A stretch of DNA of 31,544 nucleotides, taken from assembly GCA_905221605.1 (NCBI GenBank), contig CAJNDS010001153.1, positions 1 through 31,544 of the forward strand, in the 5' to 3' direction. Positions 17,120-25,020 of the stretch are shown here, one piece after another. The position numbers and the translations under genes are program-made. This stretch comes from Symbiodinium natans. Taxonomy: Eukaryota; Sar; Dinophyceae; Suessiales; Symbiodiniaceae. The notes beneath the pieces were generated by a model. It was not told the DNA's origin. It saw nothing but the letters and a program-made list of their open reading frames with translations, and made no database searches. Numbering within the stretch: the first letter of the stretch is position 1; every line of letters starts with the position of its first letter.

Positions 17120-17213
17120 AACATGGTGTCAGTTTGCAGTGGACAGCTCTTTAAGAAAAGGAAGCAGCTCAGCAAGGCCCGCATCATGGTGGCCCAGCTG
17201 TCACGATATCACG
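17120..17213 (+). CDS. Possible exon, basic helical protein
   Basis: Flanked by TCCCTGTTTGCAG upstream and G|GTTAGC downstream. The frame reads NMVSVCSGQLFKKRKQ then LSKARIMVAQLSRYHG. Highly basic and helical; no family was recognised. Clean splice-like signals on both sides are the main support. Confidence 0.35.
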
Positions 17214-17611
17214 GTTAGCTCACAAGAAGCTTCGGAGTGGACACCGCAAGAAGCTCCTTGTGCCCCACCTTCCAGTCTGGCAGGGACGCGCTGATTACAG
17301 ACGGTTTTGCTCCTGACTTCGATGCCTTTCTCAGCACGAGCAAGGCCTCTCACACAGGGACATGGGGGCTTTAGGGGCTTTCTCCCTGATGTTCTGAAGG
17401 AAGTTGGGGAAGGAGCGAGGGCTGCAAGCTTTCCTTGCCTTAGCTGCCTTAGCTGCCTTAGTTCTTGACTGCAAGTTCACAACGGCTGGAGCCGGCTCTG
17501 GGCTATGCACCGTGCTGTCAGACTGCAGTCAGTCAGATCTTGCGGTGAGGTGCGCATCCTGTCCATCAAAAGGGACGTCTACCATCGAGCAGTAGCCACG
17601 CTGCTCAGCGG
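17214..17611. other. Spacer with a 9-bp tandem repeat
   Basis: GCCTTAGCT is repeated nearly three times at 17437-17461. A frame at 17404-17595 begins hydrophobic (LQAFLALAALAALVLD) only because of this repeat. Confidence 0.5.
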
Positions 17612-17890
17612 ATGCCCTTTGCACGTGCAGCACAAGCTGAAAACGACTGGAAGACTCGATGGGGTGCTCCAATGCTGCAGAACAAACGCATGAACCCTCT
17701 GCTATCTTCTGATCTGCACACTCGTCGATGTATACCTGAGGAACTGGACCGGGAGCCTGCCTTATTGGAGAAGGCGAGAAGAGCCCAGGTTGTGGTCTCA
17801 GACACGGTCATGTTAGGACCAAGCAGAAAAGGTATGGGCAGTAGGCTGATGGAAGTAGAGAGATTGAAGACGTGCCTGAACAGCCGCTGA
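17612..17890 (+). CDS. Possible exon, unknown soluble protein
   Basis: The frame contains SSDLHTRRCIPEELDREPAL, LEKARRAQVVVSDTVM and GSRLMEVERLKTC, with a protein-like balance of charged and hydrophobic residues. It overlaps a minus-strand frame (17605-17961) that looks less ordered. No domain was recognised, and the initial Met is not reliable. Confidence 0.3.
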   Translation: MPFARAAQAENDWKTRWGAPMLQNKRMNPLLSSDLHTRRCIPEELDREPALLEKARRAQVVVSDTVMLGPSRKGMGSRLMEVERLKTCLNSR

Positions 17891-18653
17891 ACAGCTACGG
17901 GCAGCTCTGTCAGCGAGTTAAAGCTGGATCCTAGGCCCAAGCTGATGGAAGCAGGCACCAATCTGGAATGTCAGCATTTGTCGATCTAGGCACACATCGC
18001 GCCCCGAATGCCAACAGCAAGACGGCTGAGCGTGAGAAACCGCCGGAATCTCAGAGCCAGCCAAGCAACTGCAGCTGCAACAACGGGTAGCGGCTCTGCA
18101 TCAGTAGGCAGTGGCTGTGGAAGGCACTTATGCAGAAACTAGGCGTGTGCGCAGTTCTGTACTGGTTTGCTCCTTGCATCCCTTCAACGACTACAGAAGT
18201 TAGCACCATCACGAGGCCTTGGCACAGACGGTGAGGACCCCGCGCACAGATTCAGCGTTCTTCTCCACAGCTACCTCTTGTCAGGTGGTAATTACCTGGG
18301 GTTCTTGGTGCAAACGCAGGACGATAAATCACCACGTGTTTCTCATCGCACATCTGGCAGCGGAAAGCACCTTGGACACAGCAAGGGGGCTGGTGACAAG
18401 AAAAGTTCGAGGGAAATGCAGAGCCGAACAAATCCCGGTCAGGTCTGACCCTAACCTGCAAAGCCTCAGCAAGCAAACGAGGGCAGGAGCTCTTGTGTGC
18501 AAGCAGGTAAGTAGGCAAGCACATAAGCACATGAATGTGTGGCGCGTGAAGATATATGCATGCACGGCTGGCTCCATTGCGCAGTGTGTTGTGTTTCAGA
18601 GTTGGTGTTTGTCTGTGTGTGTGCTTCCATGGATCATTTTTCTCTGATGCAAG
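17891..18653. other. Spacer with weak coding potential
   Basis: Frames around 17960-18080 (ending in SNCSCNNG) and 18167-18448 are open but unrecognised. A GT/TG-rich stretch lies around 18585-18625 before the next acceptor-like site. Confidence 0.35.
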
Positions 18654-18792
18654 GGGCAGTGGTTCCATTCATGGGTCCACTGCCAACGAACTACTCATGG
18701 GCTGGGAGGATATACTGAAAAAGGCGCTACTTAACGGTTCGGTTGGCGGCGCAATGCGGTATGCGACAAAAGTATTGCTGAAGCAACCATGA
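18654..18792 (+). CDS. Possible terminal exon
   Basis: After TCTCTGATGCAAG the frame gives GSGSIHGSTANELLMGWEDI then LKKALLNGSVGGAMRYATK and a stop at 18790. Protein-like, unrecognised. Confidence 0.3.
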
Positions 18793-18864
18793 TCAGGGAC
18801 GCCCGGTCTGCATAAATGCAATTTCAAGACGGGATGGAGATTGGAATGCAGGGCGTCCAATTGT

Positions 18865-18884
18865 GGGGGGGGGGGGGGGGGGGG
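18865..18884 (+). repeat. Poly-G run (20)
   Basis: Longest mononucleotide G run in the window; it may be a sequencing and assembly weak point. Confidence 0.9.
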
Positions 18885-19068
18885 CACACGGTGCACGCAT
18901 ATAGTCAACCCGGTAGGGGGGCGTATGAATTTGTTTTTTTCTGCTTGTGCTTTCTTGTTTTTCTCCCTCGGGCTGGTTTAGGTTTTATGTTGGTAAGTCA
19001 GCTGGTCTCCTCGCCCCATGCTCCTCACCAGGTCTGCTGGGGTCTCCCATCCCACCAAGCATCGCTGG

Positions 19069-19166
19069 AGTGCCCACCTTCAGAGAATCCCGCAAAGTGT
19101 CCGGCCGAGTATCCTGTAGCGCCCACCCCCAGAGAATCTCGCAGAGAACTTCGCCGAGTATCCTGA
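19069..19166 (+). repeat. 49-bp tandem duplication
   Basis: Two copies of a unit starting AG(T/C)GCCCACC, with CAGAGAATC and GCCGAGTATCCTG, differing at several positions. GCGAAGTATCCT at 19861 is a stray match. Confidence 0.75.
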
Positions 19167-20130
19167 TAAAATTACTGAGCCAGTGAAAGTGGGCACGTGG
19201 GTAAGTCCAAATCGTTCCAAATCCGTAATTCAAAGCTTACGCCTCGAATTCATAATTTGTGTTTCGATGAAAGTGACACGAAATCGTAATGGGGGCCTTG
19301 CAACGCACTGGGACACCAATGACCGACCGCATACCTAACAGACCTACTTCCACACTTACACCGAAAACCGACCAGCGCGACAAGATAGGGAGTAGGGAAG
19401 CATTGTTTCACATGGCCGAGGAGCTTTTACAGTCTCACACCGACAACCCTAGAGGTAGCAAAGGTGGGGCCACTTACACCTAGTCCTCCCAGATTCCACG
19501 TTATGGTCCAACAGTTGGGTTGGCGACTTCGGGAAAGGGAGGAGAGGACACAGTGGCCCCAGAGTGGCGCAGGAGAGCGTCAGTCAACTCTTCGACCCTT
19601 CACTGGGACGGTGTGGGTTCTAGCCAGCGTCATTCTTTTGATGGTAAGGGTGGCTTTACCTTAGGGTCCTACCCCGCGATTCGGGAAACCCAAAGCAGAC
19701 CCTCTGAACCCCGCGGTGTGCGAGAGTGCTGAGAGGGCGGCAAAACAAAAGACAAAGATCCTAAACAATCCCTGCAGCCCTTGCAGTGTACAACCCTGCA
19801 GAGTGTCCCTAGATGCCTTTGGCATGCTTTCTCCTGGAAAGCAACCGCGACAGAATCCTGCGGCGAAGTATCCTTAACTAGGTAGGCCCTTGGGGTATGC
19901 TTCATGTTTCCCTTATTAGGTTCAAGGGGATCATGTTGAGGAAGATGTTTCAGAGGGTTTCAAGGGCAATCCTCGCTACCTGTCCGAAAGCGGCAGGATG
20001 GTCGACGTACACATTGCTTTGCTTTTGCGTTTCAGGGGGGTTACTTTCAAACAACAAAGACAGAAAAATATTGGCGCCGAAGGAGGAAAGAATGAGAAGA
20101 TGAAAGCAAAAAAGGAGGAGCACGCAGACC
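19167..20130. other. Spacer, nothing assigned
   Basis: Several overlapping frames of 60-80 codons on both strands, none recognisable. No MITE terminus was seen. Confidence 0.4.
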
Positions 20131-20388
20131 TTAGGGTTTAGGGTTTAGGGTTTGGGGTTTAGGGTGCAACTCTTCAACAGTGAACACATGCCACCTCCCA
20201 CAAGCAAGGCGAGAGAGCTTTGTGCAATGTTGCTGTGGCGTTTGGGGGGCTACAGCTCAGGCAGTCGCCAAAGCAGGATGGCCTCTACTCGCGAGCGCAA
20301 CTGTGAAGTCGCCTTAGCACCCCCACTGAGCCACGGGGCAGTGTGTGTTTAAGCTTAGGGTTTAGGGTTTAGGGTTTAGGGTTTAGGG
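20131..20388 (+). repeat. Two interstitial telomere arrays, 190 bp apart
   Basis: TTTAGGG orientation at 20131-20165 (one TTTGGGG variant) and at 20355-20388 (five units). The sequence between them is open in one frame (QLFNSEHMPPPTSKARELC) but unassigned. Confidence 0.9.
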
Positions 20389-20391
20389 ATC

Positions 20392-20619
20392 ATGGGTTGT
20401 CCTGCTGCATCTCCAGAAGTCAGGTTGCATAGGAAAGGGTGCTGGAGTCACAATGCGAGGCACGCTGAGACTTGCATTTTGTGCAAATGGGGCCTTCATC
20501 TGCAAGTCAAGTTCTGCACACGAGGGAACTGCCAGGAAAGAGCACATGGTCGGTTTGACGAACAGGACGATTTCGAAGTTGGTGTGCTGTTGGCTCCATC
20601 TGCTGAGATGAACTGGTGA
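20392..20619 (+). CDS. Cys/His-rich exon-like frame
   Basis: Starts right after a telomere array. The frame has a cysteine/histidine cluster (CWSHNARHAETCILCKWG then KFCTRGNCQERAHGRF), suggesting a small zinc-binding module with a C-x2-C and a C-x4-C pair, followed by an acidic tail (FDEQDDFE). It fits no zinc-finger class I can name. The ATG at 20392 overlaps the repeat edge and is doubtful. Confidence 0.3.
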   Translation: MGCPAASPEVRLHRKGCWSHNARHAETCILCKWGLHLQVKFCTRGNCQERAHGRFDEQDDFEVGVLLAPSAEMNW

Positions 20620-20816
20620 GCAAAATGCGCCATCAGAAGTGATAATGCTGGCAGCAACGGCGAAGCCGTATAACAGCTGCGAGACGAAATGTTTTGCGGA
20701 AAGGGCTCAGGCCCAGGCACCTGACTAAGCATCTAATGAAGTGCCCGAAACGTGACCTGGGCCCTTGCATGGTGAGGCCTCTTCTCACGTGAGCTGATCC
20801 TTGCGGGACAAGTCCG
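20620..20816. other. Spacer
   Basis: Nothing recognised. Confidence 0.4.
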
Positions 20817-21038
20817 TTGAAGAGCCGACATGTCCTCCAGAACGCAGCACCCGACCATGTTACAGTGAACCTTTGCAAATCAGGCTTGCAGCACAGTCTG
20901 AGGGCAGCTGGCAATAGTCTCAAGAAGATTTGGGATGTATCCAAGCGGAGCTTGCTTAAGGAAGCTTCTAAGAGACGAACGTCGCATTGGCCTGGACTCC
21001 ACATTGCCGATGTTGTACTAGGGGGTTTCCGCAAATAG
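20817..21038 (+). CDS. Exon-like frame ending in a MITE
   Basis: Reads DHVTVNLCKSGLQHSLRAAG, NSLKKIWDVSKRSLLKEA and HWPGLHIADVVLGG, basic and helical, no family recognised. The stop is supplied by the MITE that begins at 21026, so the natural 3' boundary lies before it. Confidence 0.35.
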   Translation: MKSRHVLQNAAPDHVTVNLCKSGLQHSLRAAGNSLKKIWDVSKRSLLKEASKRRTSHWPGLHIADVVLGGFRK

Positions 21039-21122
21039 GGGGTGCCCTTTTTGGGGGTGCCTATAATAGTAGGGATTATATTATTTTGGGGGGCAAATTC
21101 AGGGCACCCCTATTTGAGGAAA
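21026..21122 (+). mobile_element. MITE family B, copy 1
   Basis: TTTCCGCAAATAGGGG is mirrored by CCCCTATTTGAGGAAA with one mismatch. It shares TTCCG.AAATAGGGG termini and a TTTGGGGGT interior with 28194-28282. No target duplication was recognised. Confidence 0.75.
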
Positions 21123-21134
21123 TATTTCCGTAGA

Positions 21135-21313
21135 ACCCTAAACCCTAAGCCCATCATGCGCCTTGTAGAGAGGAGAGTTTCAACAACGTACGGGCCAACG
21201 CGCGGCATGCATTGCACTATAAATGCGGAAAGCTGCATCCTGTTCCCCCAGCGTGAGAAAAGGAACGTCCTGCCACCTTGGCACATAGGGTTTAGGGTTT
21301 AGGGTTTAGGGTT
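21135..21313. repeat. Two interstitial telomere arrays of opposite orientation
   Basis: CCCTAAA at 21135-21151 (directly after the MITE) and TTTAGGG at 21287-21313, separated by 135 bp of unassigned sequence. Confidence 0.85.
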
Positions 21314-22072
21314 ATTGCTGCCATTCCATCTTCATCTTTGCAAGCTGCTTTGACCCAATATGCTGCGAGATTTCTTGGCAAGTTTTTTCGGAAGAGGAGG
21401 GCAGCTCACTTGGACTTACGCAACATGTCATAACATCATGCAGCTCTTACTTCATGATGAGCCTGATGAGCATGTACTAGTTCAGTGCAACCAAGCGATC
21501 AGCATGAAGCCTTTGTGCACGGTGAGTTTTGTGTCCAGTTTCGTGTGCCTGCCATGGGCAATGTGTGAGACTCAGTTGACAAGTGGCACTTGCAGCAAAG
21601 TAAGGTTGCCCATGAAATCGGACAAGGGAGAGGTTTTCACGATAAAGTGGTGGAGCTGACAGCAAGCAAAGCTTTTCAAGCCGGCAAGCCACGACGTCGT
21701 ACGTAGCGTGCCCGACCAGCGGCCCCCAGTTCTTAACAGTAACGGCTGTGATGCTCTCATTCTTGCCGGCTATTTCTGCACGCTCTTCGTTCCAAACACA
21801 CAGATAACCTCCGGCTGCTGGCCGTCACACCTCTCCGATGTACGGCCAGATGGAGATCCGGAAGGCTCGACAGCCCATGACACCGCAATTTTGTGGGACA
21901 GCATTATGGTCTCAGAATGTGTTTCACCAACAGGTGGTTCTTAAGTCTTGTGAAAGAGTCGGCAGGCGAAGCGACCAACCAGGTGGAGTTGGCGACTTCA
22001 TTGTGCCAAGACTCAGAAGGGCATTTCCCAATATGGTGGTGGAATCCCATGGGCCCAAAATTGGTACCACTA
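21314..22072. other. Spacer with unassigned frames
   Basis: Frame 21360-21659 (MLRDFLASFFGRGGQLTW, then HDEPDEHVLVQCNQAISM) is the most protein-like but unrecognised. The remainder up to the transposon shows nothing. Confidence 0.35.
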
Positions 22073-22111
22073 CAGTAAAAACGCTGTATATTGAAAACGG
22101 TTTTCCGGCGA

Positions 22112-22133
22112 TAGGGTACCCTAAGTTTCTTAG
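22112..22133 (+). repeat. 22-bp direct repeat bracketing the satellite (left)
   Basis: TAGGGTACCCTAAGTTTCTTAG, containing the palindrome GGGTACCC. An identical copy lies at 23124-23145 on the other side of the array. Confidence 0.9.
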
Positions 22134-22157
22134 TTTCCATTGCCCATGTACCCGGGG

Positions 22158-22227
22158 GGGTTTGAGCCTAGGGTAGGCTTGGTTTCTAAACTAATTTCTT
22201 AAGGGAGTACGCTATACCACTAGACCA
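22158..22227 (-). promoter_or_regulatory. tRNA-like internal promoter boxes (Pol III)
   Basis: On the minus strand TGGTCTAGTGG (22227-22217) fits the box A consensus. Forty-eight bases on, GGCTCAAACCC (22168-22158) fits box B except for one base. The flanks do not pair as an acceptor stem, so this is not an intact tRNA gene; a tRNA relic or SINE-type head is possible. Confidence 0.35.
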
Positions 22228-22264
22228 AACCCATGTTCCAGGAATGGCGGTGGGAAGGGTTCCC

Positions 22265-23080
22265 GAATGTGACTCCCGCGCGTTTTTCGGGTAGGGTCAG
22301 GCCGCAGGCGCGGGGGAGTCACGTTTTAGAGCTTTTCAGGGCTGAAAACCTCTAGAATGTGACTCCCGCGCGTTTTTCGGGTAGGGTCAGGCCGCAGGCG
22401 CGAGGGAGTCACGTTTTAGAGCTTTCCAGGGCTGAAAGCCTCTAGAATGTGACTCCCGCGCGTTTTTCGGGTAGGGTCAGGCCACAGGCGCGGGGGAGTC
22501 ACGTTTTAGAGCTTTTCAGGGCCAGACACTTCACCTGAAAGCGGATTGCTTGAAAACCTCTGGAATGTGACTCCCGCGCGTTTTTCGGGCAGGGTCAGGC
22601 CGCAGGCGCGGGGGAGTCACGTTTTGGAGCTTTTCAGGGCTGAAAACCTCTATAGAATGTGACTCCCGCGCGTTTTTCGGGTAGGGTCAGGCCGCAGGCG
22701 CGGGGGAGTCACGTTTTAGAGCTTTCCAGGGCTGAAAACCTCTAGAATGTGACTGGCGCGCGTTTTTCGGGTAGGGTCAGGCCACAGGCGCGGGGGAGTC
22801 ACGTTTTAGAGCTTTTCAGGGCCAGACACTTCACCTGAAAGCGGATTGCTTGAAAACCTCTAGAATGTGACTCCCGCGCGTTTTTCGGGCAGGGTCAGGC
22901 CGCAGGCGCGGGGGAGTCACGTTTTGGAGCTTTTCAGGGCTGAAAACCTCTATAGAATGTGACTCCCGCGCGTTTTTCGGGTAGGGTCAGGCCGCAGGCG
23001 CGGGGGAGTCACGTTTTAGAGCTTTTCAGGGCTGAAAACCTCTAGAATGTGACTCGCGCGCGTTTTTCGGGTAGATCTGG
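22265..23080 (+). repeat. 90-bp hairpin satellite with 300-bp higher-order repeat
   Basis: GAATGTGACT marks unit starts at 22265, 22355, 22445, 22563, 22655, 22745, 22863, 22955 and 23045. Spacings are 90, 90, 118, 92, 90, 118, 92, 90. Within each unit GTGACTCCCGCGCG pairs with CGCGGGGGAGTCAC (one mismatch), and TAGAGCTTTTCAG pairs with CTGAAAACCTCTA (one mismatch). The 118-bp units carry an extra 28 bases, including CACTTCACCTGAAAGCGG, in the loop of the second hairpin. 22445-22744 and 22745-23044 are near-identical 300-bp blocks. The last unit is truncated. Confidence 0.95.
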
Positions 23081-23232
23081 GGGGTGTTGCGGCAGGTTTT
23101 TTTAGAAACTGACCTCAAAACACTAGGGTACCCTAAGTTTCTTAGCTAGAAGGCAACCGCAAATCGACCAATATTCCCGGGTCTAGGGGCTCAGTTTCTT
23201 AAACAGTGGTTTCTTATACAGTGGTTTTACTG

Positions 23233-23963
23233 TATTTTAGGAAGCCCCATAAGACTCAACCTTGAACCTTTTCCTTCGAGCTTCAAACCCAAGCCTAAGC
23301 GATGACTTTGGCTGCTTAAGTTGGTGGCCCCGACGGGGCATGTTGTCCAGTACCCAAGCTTTTTGTGCCCATGTTTGCCTGATGATTGAGGCTGTTCACC
23401 ATTCCTGGGTTGGCCTCGGCATACCACACGTCGGTGCGCCGCTCTTGTTTCTTTTGTTGAAGGAGGTGGTCCTTCACAAGCTTCGGATTAACGCACGAAC
23501 CCAATAGTCAGGGTTCGTGCTGACTCGCAGACTCGTGCCGTGCGCATGTGAATCCTCACGGCAAGATAGTACAAGGTGGTGGTCAATGGAGAAGAATTCT
23601 TCTTCTCGGACAGCACCCGCCCCGGTGCCGCATGAACTGTTGGATGGATACTGCGTTAGTTTGCATCGCCGACTCCATTTTCGCTGACAAACCTAAAATG
23701 CAAATCAAATTCATCATGCTCATGCTGCCAGTGACGTTGCTATGATTGCTGTCAGGTGGGATTTTTTCCAACATGACCTTGACCAGTCCCTGAGCAGCAA
23801 CGTTATTCAAGTGGTGGGTCAAGTTTATTGAACGTGTCTGTCTCACTGTGCAGCAGCTTAATTACAGCCTTGCCATTGGCAATGGAACCGGCAGGCCATC
23901 AAGGTCAGCCGTCCGAGAAGGCATCACCGCTACAGGGCACACGCAGAGGTTTGCTCTGACATA
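23233..23963. other. Spacer
   Basis: Frames 23262-23507 (plus) and 23227-23427 (minus) overlap; neither is recognised. A perfect hairpin lies at 23493-23520. Confidence 0.4.
23493..23520. repeat. Perfect 10-bp hairpin
   Basis: GCACGAACCC, an 8-base loop AATAGTCA, then GGGTTCGTGC. Role unknown; no T-run follows. Confidence 0.7.
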
Positions 23964-23987
23964 CTTAAGAACTTAAGAACTTAAGAA
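23964..23987 (+). repeat. (CTTAAGAA)3 tandem repeat
   Basis: Three perfect 8-bp units; each contains the palindrome CTTAAG. Confidence 0.9.
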
Positions 23988-24333
23988 CTGAAATTAAGTA
24001 AACATGCCAGCTAGCCCTGCCAACCCAGCACTGGAAACGGCTTGATTCAGCTTCTGACGGAGTGGCTGCTGCTTCAGTGGCAGCAGTCTCTGCTGATGTT
24101 GAGAGCAGGGCACGCGGAAAACCTTCTTAACTTCGTTGCTGCTTGATATCAGTTCCATAACACAAAATTTAGGTGCTGGATGAAAACCGTGGTCTACAAA
24201 CGAGTAGGATAGTTGGCGCTCTGTCAGTTGACGATGGGCCTCTCGTGCTGGACTGGCCAGCAGCTACTGCGTGCTTTGCAAGAGCACTTCCGGTGACTCG
24301 GCTTGGGTTGGAAGTCCTGCTCTGGCTGATGGA
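23988..24333. other. Spacer
   Basis: No PPPDE-type first half (HxGI-like motif) or other coding signal was recognised here. Confidence 0.4.
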
Positions 24334-24355
24334 TTTTAGGGTTTAGGGTTTAGGG
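24334..24355 (+). repeat. Interstitial telomere repeat (TTTAGGG)3
   Basis: Sits 26 bases upstream of a poly-C/CAG splice acceptor, inside what must be an intron if the next exon is real. Confidence 0.9.
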
Positions 24356-24381
24356 ACTACCCGTGACTACCCCCCCCCCAG

Positions 24382-24456
24382 TTGGTTCTTAGTGACCTGA
24401 ACAAGCTCAGGGCAGGCACCTACGACTTGATTCGGAAGAACTGCAACAGCTTCAGC
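24382..24456 (+). CDS. PPPDE (DeSI-type) peptidase exon
   Basis: The exon begins after a C-run and CAG (24371-24381). It encodes LVLSDLNKLRAGTYD then LIRKNCNSFS and is followed by a GTCAGG donor-like site. The motif YDL-RKNCN-FS is the conserved second half of the PPPDE fold of desumoylating/deubiquitinating isopeptidases (DeSI family), where the Cys of NCN (24442-24444) is the catalytic nucleophile. The His-bearing first half and the following C-terminal segment were not found in the window. Such proteases remove SUMO or ubiquitin from substrates in cytosol and nucleus. This is a single exon of a larger gene or a fragment; the frame stays open to 24507. Confidence 0.7.
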
Positions 24457-24531
24457 GTCAGGAGCTTACAGGATGCAGTGAAGGTCTCTCAAGCTGGTAC
24501 TGGGTAATGCTTTGGGATAACTTACAGCCTA

Positions 24532-24590
24532 GGGAAACCTGTATACAAATAATTTTTTCAGGGCTTTAAAGCACTACTCAGGGTAGAATT
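24532..24590 (+). repeat. Dispersed repeat, copy 2 (first copy at 2185)
   Basis: GGGAAACCTGT, AAATAATTTTTTCAGGG, AAAGCACTACTCAGGGT correspond in order and spacing to 2185-2240. Confidence 0.6.
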
Positions 24591-25020
24591 CTGTAGATGG
24601 TGCGGGATACTCGCATCTAGGGCACGACTGGGATACCTCTTTGGCTCCGTCGTGTAGCCATGGTGCTAGAGCAGTGGGGCCCTTGTCGTTTCGTCTCGGA
24701 GAAGAGACGCACGGAGGGACCTGTGCAAGATACAGTGCTGCCAGTCCTTTAAGCTCATGGCACATCTCAGCGAGGATTGTGCGCTCTACTTCTTACTCAG
24801 AAAGAGCGTGGATCTTACTCCCGATCAACTGAAATAGTGGGTGGACGGCTCCAGCATCAGCAGGCTTTGAAGCTTTGGGATCCCGCTGCCGCACCAGCAG
24901 GCTCCTCCAAGACATGCTCAGGACTGCCTTCCAAATACTCTGCCATGGAATCTATGGGACAGCGAACGAGCCAGGCACTCGACAACCACGCAGACGTAAT
25001 GCTGCATCCTGAACATCTCA
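24591..25020. other. Spacer
   Basis: Frames at 24641-24832 and 24777-25058 are open but low in recognisable structure. Confidence 0.35.

Larger units (their letters stand above)
22073..23232. mobile_element. Non-autonomous pogo/Tc1-mariner-like transposon carrying a hairpin satellite
   Basis: The left end CAGTAAAAACGCTGTATA is mirrored by the right end, which read inward is CAGTAAAACCACTGTATA (16 of 18 identical). Both ends are flanked by TA, the target duplication of the Tc1/mariner/pogo group, and CAGTAAAACC-type termini resemble pogo-derived plant MITEs such as Emigrant. The 1,160-bp element has no transposase frame. Inside the left end are TAGGGTACCCTAAGTTTCTTAG, a tRNA-like box pair and the start of a GC-rich array; the same 22-mer recurs at 23124-23145 before the right end. 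Confidence 0.75.

Noticed and set aside
22140-22245. Functional tRNA gene
   Set aside because: Box A and B fit, but the acceptor and T stems do not pair and the spacing to the ends is wrong.
22265-23080. CRISPR array
   Set aside because: Repeats are contiguous 90-118-bp units with no unique spacers, internal hairpins and eukaryotic context; no cas genes.
23493-23520. Rho-independent terminator
   Set aside because: No U-tract follows and the window is eukaryotic.
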